A stretch of DNA of 28,452 bases from a virus. The stretch spans positions 1 through 28,452 of the IMG/VR virus record IMGVR_UViG_3300042731_007991; one strand, 5' to 3'. Position numbers and translations under genes: made by a program. The notes beneath the pieces are model-generated. The model was not told the DNA's origin. It searched no databases and worked only from the letters and a program-made list of their open reading frames with translations. Below, piece after piece: positions 6,245 to 12,559 of this stretch; position 1 is the first letter of the stretch; every line of letters starts with the position of its first letter.

Positions 6245-7477
6245 ATGAACGCACAAACAAACCAACCAACTATCCAACCAACCAACCATCCAACTATCCA
6301 ACTATCCAACCAACCAATCATCCACCTATCCACCCAACTAACCGCCCTCATCACCACCCCCGACACCGCCCTCTGGACATCCTGGAACAACGCCTACCAC
6401 GGTTGGCTCCAGGCCAAGCGCAGGCTCAGCGACGCCGGCAACACCGTTCGCACCTACCAGACCGCCTATCGCCAATTCTACCAATGGGCCAACACCGCCC
6501 CCTGGGACATCACCCCCGATCACGCCGCCGCCTGGGCCGATTATCTCAGCGCCCACGGCCGGGCCAACGGCCGGGGGGGGCTCAAACCTAGCACCATCAA
6601 TCTCAAACTCGCCGCCCTGGCCAGCTTTTACGATCACATTCTCAAACATACCGACCTCTGGCCCGCCGACCGCCGCAACCCCTTCCACACCGTCGAGCGC
6701 ACCAAGATCACTCCCTATGGCCACGCCGCCTACCCCACTCACAGCCAGGCCCGCCAGCTCCTGCAAACCTGCAATCGCCGCTATCTCACCGGCCGGCGAG
6801 ACTACGCCCTCATTCTCGCCTACCTCACCACCGGCCACCGGGCCAGCGAGATCCTCAACCTCACCTGGGGGCAACTTCAGGCCGACCGGCCCCGCATCCG
6901 GGCCAAAGGCAATAAAACCATTCGCAGCGCCTTCGGCCTCCAGACCCGCCAGGCCATTCTTGATTATATCAAAGCCGATGGCCGTTTGTCTTGCATCCGA
7001 GAGGATGATTACATCTTCATTCCCATCGATCCCACCCGGGCCCAGCGCCTCCGCACCGAAAAGCCCCTGCCGGGAGCCTACGTCGTCTACCACCTGGCCG
7101 ACCCCACCCACACCCGCGACTTCGACACCTACGCCGAAGCCGCCCTCTACCACGACCTCCTCCTCGACTATGAGCAACCCACCCTGCTCAAACGCAACCG
7201 CCCCCTTACCAACGCCCAGGTCAACCGCAGTCTCAAAAAATACGCCGCCCGGGCTGGCATCGATCCCAAAAAAGCCCACCTCCACGGCCTCCGCCACGCC
7301 TTCGGCCGCCATATGGCCGACACCATGCGCACCGCCACTGGCGCCGTCGATTACGAACTTCTCCAAAAACAACTCGGCCATACCGGCATCGCTACCACTC
7401 AGATCTACGCCGAAACCATCCTCGACGGCGGCAACCCCTACCTCGCCAACATCGAAGCCGATTTAATTAGCAAATGA
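6245..7477 (+). CDS. second tyrosine recombinase
   Basis: 410 aa from the ATG at 6245. The frame is open back to a GTG at 6134, but that region holds a repeat copy. The N-terminus has a low-complexity stretch (TNQPTIQPTNHP and so on) encoded by a CAAC/CTATC tandem repeat. A SAM-like core-binding domain follows (about 45-160). The catalytic domain has TTGHRASEIL (Arg), AKGNKT (Lys), HLHGLRHAFGRH (HxxR), LGHTGIATTQIY (His and Tyr). All key residues are present. A long insertion of about 100 residues separates the Lys and HxxR motifs. It is inside the early operon, away from the attP-like site, so a resolvase or replication-linked role is as likely as integration. No IntI features are seen. Confidence 0.85.
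   Translation: MNAQTNQPTIQPTNHPTIQLSNQPIIHLSTQLTALITTPDTALWTSWNNAYHGWLQAKRRLSDAGNTVRTYQTAYRQFYQWANTAPWDITPDHAAAWADYLSAHGRANGRGGLKPSTINLKLAALASFYDHILKHTDLWPADRRNPFHTVERTKITPYGHAAYPTHSQARQLLQTCNRRYLTGRRDYALILAYLTTGHRASEILNLTWGQLQADRPRIRAKGNKTIRSAFGLQTRQAILDYIKADGRLSCIREDDYIFIPIDPTRAQRLRTEKPLPGAYVVYHLADPTHTRDFDTYAEAALYHDLLLDYEQPTLLKRNRPLTNAQVNRSLKKYAARAGIDPKKAHLHGLRHAFGRHMADTMRTATGAVDYELLQKQLGHTGIATTQIYAETILDGGNPYLANIEADLISK
6255..6342 (+). repeat. degenerate CAAC/CTATC tandem repeat in the recombinase N-terminus
   Basis: Repeated ACCAACCA and CTATCCAA units of 4 and 8 bp, translated as TNQPTIQP-like repeats. Similar CAAC-rich tracts lie near the starts of genes at 5901, 12335 and 18396. Confidence 0.6.
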
Positions 7478-7481
7478 TCAT

Positions 7482-7526
7482 CCCCCCTCCCAAAGGGAGG
7501 GGATTAGGGGGAGGGCCAATCCCCCA
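7482..7526 (+). repeat. C/G-rich repeat between genes
   Basis: CCCCTCCC, loop AAA, GGGAGGGG, tail ATTAGGGGGAGGG, then a short C-run. It fills the gap between the second recombinase and the next gene. Confidence 0.8.
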
Positions 7527-7544
7527 CCACCAAAGGAGCGCACA

Positions 7545-7847
7545 ATGTCAAACCAATATCATCGACTCGGCATCCTCCACAAAATCGATCCCCGCTTCGA
7601 CCTCGATGTCGAAGTCCGCAAAGCCATTCTCGACTTCCAGACCCGGTCCCACACCCGCGGCCATATCCCGGAGGAAGTTCACTTCCACTCCACCGAGCTG
7701 CCGGCCGAATCCTGCATCCAGGGCCTTATCGTCAAATACAATCCCGACGTCCGGCCCGGTTACCTCCGGGTCTGCACCAAACTCCTCACCCCCCTGGAAG
7801 AACTGGCCGCCGAGGTCGCCGGCCCCGTCCACGTTTTGTCGACATAA
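7545..7847 (+). CDS. hypothetical early protein
   Basis: 100 aa, start preceded by AAAGGAGCGCAC, the same ribosome-binding sequence used by the integrase and the gene at 18396. An alpha/beta composition with several His residues (VHFHSTEL) and one internal Cys pair far apart; no CxxC, signal or membrane segment. Codon use matches the phage genes (third-position C). Function not recognised. Confidence 0.7.
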   Translation: MSNQYHRLGILHKIDPRFDLDVEVRKAILDFQTRSHTRGHIPEEVHFHSTELPAESCIQGLIVKYNPDVRPGYLRVCTKLLTPLEELAAEVAGPVHVLST

Positions 7848-7856
7848 CACCAAATT

Positions 7857-7902
7857 CCCCCTCCCTTTGGGAGGGGGCCAGGGGGAGGGAGAGATCCCCC
7901 AG
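7857..7902 (+). repeat. C/G-rich repeat after the 100-aa gene
   Basis: CCCCCTCCC, loop TTT, GGGAGGGGG, tail CCAGGGGGAGGG, then ATCCCCC. Located 10 bp past the stop codon. Confidence 0.8.
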
Positions 7903-7903
7903 T

Positions 7904-7929
7904 ATCGATAATGACCATTATCGATACAG
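7904..7929. promoter_or_regulatory. 26-bp palindrome, probable operator
   Basis: Perfect 12-bp arms (GTATCGATAATG and complement) around AC, directly after a repeat copy and about 90 bp upstream of a membrane-protein gene. AT-rich with no T-run, so a dimeric protein site is more likely than a terminator. The gap 7848-8016 holds no gene. Confidence 0.6.
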
Positions 7930-7985
7930 TATCACCTTAAAAAATGGGGGTTTTCGGGCCGCCGGGGAAAATGGCCGCCCACTGT

Positions 7986-8006
7986 ATCATAACACAAAAA
8001 ATGGAG
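7986..8006 (+). promoter_or_regulatory. conserved leader / ribosome binding element
   Basis: ATCATAACACAAAAAATGGAGC ahead of the start at 8017 is almost identical to 18366-18386, ahead of the start at 18396. It ends in the GGAGC ribosome-binding core. Confidence 0.5.
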
Positions 8007-8016
8007 CCTGTGACAT

Positions 8017-8508
8017 ATGAAACCAATCGATCCCACCCTAATTTTCAATCTGCCCAACCTGGCCTACTGGGGCCTATTTTCCCTCCTCATCTTCATCGAA
8101 ACCAGCCAGATCGCCACCGGCTGGCCCGAAAGGGCCCGCTGGAGCCTGGGCTATCTCAGCCTCTTTGGTTCCAGCCTGCTGATGGTCACCCTGGCCGGCT
8201 GGAACTTCTATACCTGGCTCTTGTTACTGATCGCCGTGCTGCTCGTTCGCCTCAGCCGGCCCGAGCAGCTCCTGTCCATCTGGAACCACCCCAGCCGCGA
8301 AAGCTACCGCTGGACCGCCCAATACTTCACCGCCTTCATCATCTGCATCCCTATCATCATCTACCTCCATCTCGACCTCATCACCTGGATCTGCATCTTC
8401 TTTGCCCTGGGCCTGGCCGGCGCCATCAAAGTGGGTTACGCCGCCGCCGTCAACTCCCATCTCGCCGCCGAGCTCCGGCAGGCAAAGCTTCACAAAGAGG
8501 AACACTAA
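8017..8508 (+). CDS. integral membrane protein, early operon
   Basis: 163 aa with about four transmembrane segments (near residues 15-35, 46-62, 66-82 and 107-145) and short charged loops. The C-terminus (SHLAAELRQAKLHKEEH) is cytoplasmic-looking. Start at 8017, about 11 bases past the GGAGC of the leader element. It could be a superinfection-exclusion or membrane-docking protein, but no family is recognised. The stop overlaps the next start region by one base. Confidence 0.7.
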   Translation: MKPIDPTLIFNLPNLAYWGLFSLLIFIETSQIATGWPERARWSLGYLSLFGSSLLMVTLAGWNFYTWLLLLIAVLLVRLSRPEQLLSIWNHPSRESYRWTAQYFTAFIICIPIIIYLHLDLITWICIFFALGLAGAIKVGYAAAVNSHLAAELRQAKLHKEEH

Positions 8509-8774
8509 TGCCCTTTCAAGAAGACATCGACTGGAAATATCTCGACCGGATCATCGCCCTCGCCGACGACATTTTTCTTATCGCCGACGCCATCATCGAG
8601 ATCACCGACGATCCCGACGTCATCATCCAGGCCCGCAATATCCAGGCCGCCGGCCTCCAAATCGAAAAACGCAGCCGGGCCTATCGCCCCCGGCTCAAAG
8701 AACTTAAACAAAACCCTTCCCCCCCCAGCGGAAGGGGATCGCGAAGCACCCCGGAGCGGAGCGAAGTGGGTTGA
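8508..8774 (+). CDS. hypothetical acidic helical protein with repeat-derived tail
   Basis: 88 aa, starting at the last base of the preceding stop codon (TAATG). Residues 1-65 are helical and acidic (YLDRIIALADDIFLIADAIIEITDDPD). The last about 22 residues (PSPPSGRGSRSTPERSEVG) are encoded by the inserted repeat at 8714-8788, which evidently replaced the original stop. Function unknown. Confidence 0.65.
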   Translation: MPFQEDIDWKYLDRIIALADDIFLIADAIIEITDDPDVIIQARNIQAAGLQIEKRSRAYRPRLKELKQNPSPPSGRGSRSTPERSEVG

Positions 8775-8788
8775 GGGGAGAAATCTCC
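8714..8788 (+). repeat. C/G-rich repeat, long form
   Basis: C-arm, then GGAAGGGG, an extra GGAGCGGAGCGAAG segment and a G-rich tail. It spans the end of one gene and ends directly before the ATG at 8790, supplying a GAGGGGAGA ribosome-binding-like stretch. Confidence 0.75.
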
Positions 8789-8789
8789 A

Positions 8790-9014
8790 ATGAAAAAAAT
8801 GCCGAATTATCGCCTTCTCCCCGACAAATATCGTTATGTAGGCCGCCCTGGTAGATTTTGCGGGTTATATGGCCGTCAATGTTTTGGAGTGATGAATATT
8901 CGGACTGGAAAACGTGTTTGGGGAACAGGACCCGGACCACGTTCGGCCTTGGTGTGGTTTCCAGAATATGGATTATGCAATGTACCCACACGAACATTGA
9001 GGAAAATCAAATGA
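8790..9014 (+). CDS. hypothetical basic protein
   Basis: 74 aa, beginning one base after the repeat copy. Basic and Gly/Arg/Tyr-rich (YRYVGRPGRFCGLYGRQ), with three Cys not arranged as CxxC. Codon use is less C-biased than its neighbours, hinting at a different origin. The stop overlaps the next start (ATGA). Function unknown. Confidence 0.6.
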   Translation: MKKMPNYRLLPDKYRYVGRPGRFCGLYGRQCFGVMNIRTGKRVWGTGPGPRSALVWFPEYGLCNVPTRTLRKIK

Positions 9015-9763
9015 ATACCATCAACAACCTAGAAAACTTCATCCTGGCCCTGGCCACCAAAATCGGCCTCTGGATCACCCCCCTGGTGCCCGCTTATTTC
9101 GTGCACCGGGCCATGATCAAGAATCTCGACACCCCCATCATCTGGGCTTGGATTGGCGCCGCCGCCCTCGAAATCGTGGGCCTCGGTGCCACCAAAAATT
9201 TATTGCGGGCCTATACCTGGAACCAGGAGCGGCGCAAAAGCGACCCCGCCGCCCCCATCACCTGGAACATCGTCGCCGCCTCCATCTACTACCTCACCGC
9301 CTTCCTCCTGGTCCTCCTCATCGAATTCATCCCCTCCACCGTCCGCTTCGCCCCTGCCGCCTTCGTCATCCTCTCCGGCACCGCCGCCCTCGTTATTGCC
9401 TTGTCAGCCGATCACACCCGCCGTCAGAACCTCGTCAGCGAACGGTCAGCCATCAGGTCAACCAAACGTCAACCAACCTCCCCCCGGGGGGGCGAAACCG
9501 GTCAACAACCCGATATTGACCGTCTCCAGGCCGGCCGCAAACGTCAGCAGCACCTCGCCGAGCAGCGTCTCGCCGACTTCCTCGCTGACAATCCAAACGC
9601 CACCCACGCCCAGGCCGCCGACCACGTCGGTCGCTCCCGCCCCTGGGTCACCGGCAAAATAAATCACTGGCAACAAACCGGCCGCCTCGCCAAAAACGGC
9701 GCCGGCATAGAAATCACCTCCTCCCCATTAGGGGGGACCAAGAGGGGACGAGATCCCCAATGA
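9011..9763 (+). CDS. membrane protein with a C-terminal helix-turn-helix
   Basis: 250 aa from the ATG overlapping the previous stop; the open frame upstream is antecedent sequence. Four to five hydrophobic segments occupy residues 10-135. After a hydrophilic linker (140-185), residues 185-235 read as a DNA-binding helix-turn-helix (RLADFLADNPNATHAQAADH, then VGRSRPWVTGKINHWQQTGR). The linker is partly encoded by a short repeat copy (9478-9497) and the last about 13 residues by another (9718-9759). A membrane-tethered DNA binder could anchor phage DNA or act as a one-component regulator. This is inference. Confidence 0.7.
   Translation: MNTINNLENFILALATKIGLWITPLVPAYFVHRAMIKNLDTPIIWAWIGAAALEIVGLGATKNLLRAYTWNQERRKSDPAAPITWNIVAASIYYLTAFLLVLLIEFIPSTVRFAPAAFVILSGTAALVIALSADHTRRQNLVSERSAIRSTKRQPTSPRGGETGQQPDIDRLQAGRKRQQHLAEQRLADFLADNPNATHAQAADHVGRSRPWVTGKINHWQQTGRLAKNGAGIEITSSPLGGTKRGRDPQ
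9478..9497 (+). repeat. C/G-rich repeat, short form, in-frame
   Basis: Core palindrome of six C and seven G followed by CGAAA, encoding SPRGGE in the linker of the membrane/HTH protein. Confidence 0.55.
9718..9759 (+). repeat. C/G-rich repeat at gene end
   Basis: CTCCTCCCC, ATTA, GGGGGGACCAAGAGGGG, then GAGATCCCC, ending at the ATG of the zinc-ribbon gene. It forms the last codons of the upstream gene. Confidence 0.75.
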
Positions 9764-10125
9764 ATTGTCCAAACTGTCACGGTCCCACCACCGTCCAAAC
9801 ATCATACGATAACAAACACGGTCGTTATCGCACTCGAACCTGTTCCGCTTGCGATACTCGATTCGCCACCCTCTCCATCAAAGGCGGCCCGGAGCAATTC
9901 CAAAATATCATAAATGACCAGCCCAAACAGGATCCGGAGCCAGAGATCACTCCGCTCCAACTTCCGCCGTTCACACCTGCCCAACGCCTGCTAGAGCTAT
10001 ATGAATATCTCAAATTAAAAGCCATCTGGGCCAAAGCCGACCGCCTTGTCCGGCAAGATCACATCCTGCTCAAACCAACCACCGGCTATAGTCTGGAACC
10101 GGTAAAATCATTCTTTGCAGAATAA
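9760..10125 (+). CDS. zinc-ribbon protein (NrdR-like N-terminus)
   Basis: 121 aa, ATGA overlap with the previous gene. CPNC (residues 3-6) and CSAC (about 28-31) with the intervening RYRTRTC give the zinc ribbon seen at the N-terminus of NrdR repressors. The NrdR ATP-cone domain is missing; instead there is an acidic, Pro-rich linker and a helical segment (RLLELYEYLKLKAIWAKADRL). Likely a small DNA- or RNA-binding phage protein, not a true NrdR. Confidence 0.7.
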   Translation: MNCPNCHGPTTVQTSYDNKHGRYRTRTCSACDTRFATLSIKGGPEQFQNIINDQPKQDPEPEITPLQLPPFTPAQRLLELYEYLKLKAIWAKADRLVRQDHILLKPTTGYSLEPVKSFFAE

Positions 10126-10134
10126 GGAGAAAAT

Positions 10135-10833
10135 ATGGCCAAAATATCAGATATGCCCGGCCGCTTCGACGGCTCCTATACCCGCCTCTTCGGCGACGAA
10201 AGGCGTGGCCATCTCATCAGCCAGATCCACGCCGCCGCCATTCGAGCCGGCACCGAACTCCAAAAATATATCGAACAGCTTATCCCCCCCCACATCATCA
10301 ACACCATCGATGCCATCGTCGCCGGCCAATTAAAACACGCCCAAAAAGAAATCGTCATCTTTCCCCAAAAACCACGCGCCGGCGAAACCCCCGCCATCAT
10401 CTCCGACTTCGCCATCTTCATCCACCCCAAGCGCCATTTTATGGTCGTCGAACTCAAAGACGGCGACACCTTCGACACCCAGAAATCACCGGCCATCAAA
10501 ATCAACCTCCAGAGCATCACCGATTATCTGGTCCGGAGGGTCGGCTATAGTGGCCACTTCTACGTCTGCGCCTTCAATGCTCTTGACCCCCAGGATATCG
10601 TCGCCGGCTTCAAAAATCATTTCGACCACTCCCAGGTCCTCACCGGACCGGAGCTTTGCCGCCATCTCGGTATCAGCTACCAACAGGTGCTCCAGCTCAA
10701 GCTCGCCGACCAAGAGCAAAACCGCCGCTACTTCGACGAAATGACCGCCCTGATCCGGGCCGATGCCGACGCCCAGGCCTATGCCAACAAAGCCGAAGAA
10801 CTCAAAACCGGCCAACTTAGCTTACAATGGTGA
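10135..10833 (+). CDS. PD-(D/E)XK-like nuclease candidate (restriction-type)
   Basis: 232 aa with AAGGAG upstream. Residues 80-112 hold a plausible PD-(D/E)XK core: ISDFAIFI (Asp near 85) followed by HFMVVELKDGDTF (Glu-x-Lys near 103-105) and a basic strand-turn beyond. The N-terminal part (GSYTRLFGDERRGHLISQIH) and following helices would make the rest of the fold. The gene overlaps the start of a methyltransferase fusion, the arrangement of a restriction-modification pair. Whether it cleaves specific sites, and which type II family it belongs to, cannot be read from sequence alone. Confidence 0.6.
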   Translation: MAKISDMPGRFDGSYTRLFGDERRGHLISQIHAAAIRAGTELQKYIEQLIPPHIINTIDAIVAGQLKHAQKEIVIFPQKPRAGETPAIISDFAIFIHPKRHFMVVELKDGDTFDTQKSPAIKINLQSITDYLVRRVGYSGHFYVCAFNALDPQDIVAGFKNHFDHSQVLTGPELCRHLGISYQQVLQLKLADQEQNRRYFDEMTALIRADADAQAYANKAEELKTGQLSLQW

Positions 10834-12335
10834 CCCCAATGACCGATCAAATAACCATCATCCAGTTCAACTATGACACCCTCGACGCCGAAACCCGCAT
10901 CGTGGTGCAGCAGCGCACCGGCGAAATCAAGGCGTTGATGAAACGCACCGCCCAGGACATCATCGAGATTGGAGAGAAACTGATCGACGTGAAGGCCCGG
11001 CTGCCCCACGGCGAATTTGGTAGTTGGTTGGAAGCGGAATTTGAGTGGACATCAGAAACAGCAAGGCGATTTATGAATGTGGCCGACAAATTCAAAAACA
11101 ACAAATTGTTGAATTTGGAAATAGCCCCATCTGCCCTCTATCTCCTCGCCGCCCCCTCCACCCCCGACGAAGCCAGGCAAGCCGCGATCGATCGGGCCGA
11201 GGCCGGCGAGCGCATCACCCACGCCACCGCCAAAGAAATCGTCTCCGAGCAATACACCCCCATCTGGCAGCTCGAGCGGGCCATCCGTGAACGCTTCGAC
11301 CGGTCCAGCCTCCGCAAAGAAGACGTCGTCAAACGCCTGGAGGAGGTCAAAAACAAAACCTCCGCCGGCCAGGTCCTCCTGGACTCATTGATGACCGATA
11401 CAAACATATCCGGCCCTCGCCGCAAGGGGGATGTCAGGCAGGCCTGCAACAATCTAATCGAGCAACTAAAACGAGAGCTGGCCCCAAAGATTAAGCATTA
11501 TCATTGTAAATATTGGAAATGCACCAGCTCCGAACGTGCCTTTCCCGTTTCATCCGACACAATGACTTGCGAAGTTTGCGGAGCCAAGCACGTCATCGGT
11601 TTTTCCGGCTTGATATTAGCTCCAGACGAAGAAAAGCGCCTCGATCAGGAGCGTCAACAGTCTAATGGCGTCTCAGAGGTAATGTGGAATGAAGATGGTA
11701 CTGTGGCTACTGTCGAAGTCACTAATGGTGATGTAGCGGGCGGCTTATCAAAACTGATGGACGCAGAATCCCCGGAAACCGAGCGATTCTACAACTACAA
11801 GCGCGACGCCAAAACCAGCCGAGAGCAAAATATCTATGTCCCCCAGGGTTATGACGCCTGCCAAACCCCGGCCCACGCCCTCGATCCACTCGTGCCCTAC
11901 CTAGAAACTGATTCCGTCATCTGGGAGCCGGCCCAGGGCGAAGGCAACCTGGTCGAGGGTCTCTATGACTCCGGCTTTTCAGTCATCGGCTCCGATATCC
12001 TGACTGACCAGAACTTTTTTGAATGGGAGCCGGAAACCCCCTGGGACTATCTGATCACCAATCCCCCCTTCAGCATCAAATACAAATGGCTCGAGCGTTG
12101 CTACGAACTCGGCAAACCATTTGCCCTTCTCCTTCCGGTCGAAACCCTGGGGGCCTCAACTGCCATCAAGCTCTTCAAAGAGCACGAACTAGAACTCATC
12201 CTCATCGACAAACGAGTCAACTTCAAAATGCCCAATAAAGGCTGGAATGGTGGTGGCGCCCAATTTCCCGTCGCCTGGTTCACCTGGCAACTAAACCTTG
12301 GTCATCAACTAATCTACGAGGAGGCAACCTGGTAA
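10827..12335 (+). CDS. DUF3102 / adenine methyltransferase fusion
   Basis: 502 aa; the start overlaps the nuclease stop by 7 bp (ATG at 10827; an ATG at 10839 is also possible). Residues about 30-95 resemble the phage DUF3102 domain (DIIEIGEKLIDVKARLPHGEF...WTSETARRFMNVADKF). A Cys cluster (C229, C234, then CEVC) suggests a zinc finger in the middle. Residues about 345-500 form an N6-adenine methyltransferase-like fold: motif I EPAQGEGNLVEG (about 367) and motif IV LITNPPF (about 409). The product would methylate adenine in phage or host DNA. With the neighbouring nuclease it may form a phage-borne modification or restriction system, or act alone as an anti-restriction methylase. Confidence 0.75.
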   Translation: MVTPMTDQITIIQFNYDTLDAETRIVVQQRTGEIKALMKRTAQDIIEIGEKLIDVKARLPHGEFGSWLEAEFEWTSETARRFMNVADKFKNNKLLNLEIAPSALYLLAAPSTPDEARQAAIDRAEAGERITHATAKEIVSEQYTPIWQLERAIRERFDRSSLRKEDVVKRLEEVKNKTSAGQVLLDSLMTDTNISGPRRKGDVRQACNNLIEQLKRELAPKIKHYHCKYWKCTSSERAFPVSSDTMTCEVCGAKHVIGFSGLILAPDEEKRLDQERQQSNGVSEVMWNEDGTVATVEVTNGDVAGGLSKLMDAESPETERFYNYKRDAKTSREQNIYVPQGYDACQTPAHALDPLVPYLETDSVIWEPAQGEGNLVEGLYDSGFSVIGSDILTDQNFFEWEPETPWDYLITNPPFSIKYKWLERCYELGKPFALLLPVETLGASTAIKLFKEHELELILIDKRVNFKMPNKGWNGGGAQFPVAWFTWQLNLGHQLIYEEATW

Positions 12336-12559
12336 TGTCCAATCATCCAACCAACCAACCATCCAACCACCCTCTCTACCAACTCACCATCTACGCCGCC
12401 GCCCTCGATCTCGTCCAAAAAATAGACCAATGGCTCACCGCCGGCTACCACCTCCGCACCACCACCGGCCGCCTCATAACCACCCTCGACCAGGCCATCA
12501 ACGCCATCCAATACAACTATCTCGATCACACCTGCCTACCCTGGAGCCGCGATCAATGA
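12335..12559 (+). CDS. hypothetical protein, CAAC-repeat N-terminus
   Basis: 74 aa, starting at the last base of the previous stop (TAATG) and ending in an ATGA overlap with the replication gene. The N-terminus (NHPTNQPSNHP) comes from a CAAC-rich tract. The rest is a compact helical region with Tyr and Thr (AAALDLVQKIDQWLTAGYHL). Tight coupling on both sides suggests a role in replication. Function unknown. Confidence 0.6.
   Translation: MSNHPTNQPSNHPLYQLTIYAAALDLVQKIDQWLTAGYHLRTTTGRLITTLDQAINAIQYNYLDHTCLPWSRDQ

Noticed and set aside
6338-7381. Long minus-strand frame opposite the second recombinase (347 codons)
   Set aside because: It is a shadow of a C-rich coding strand, with a Gly/Val-only repetitive translation; the plus frame has all catalytic motifs.
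6245-7477. Integron integrase (IntI) for the cassette array
   Set aside because: It lacks the IntI-specific segment and is far from the array edge; motifs fit a general phage-type tyrosine recombinase.
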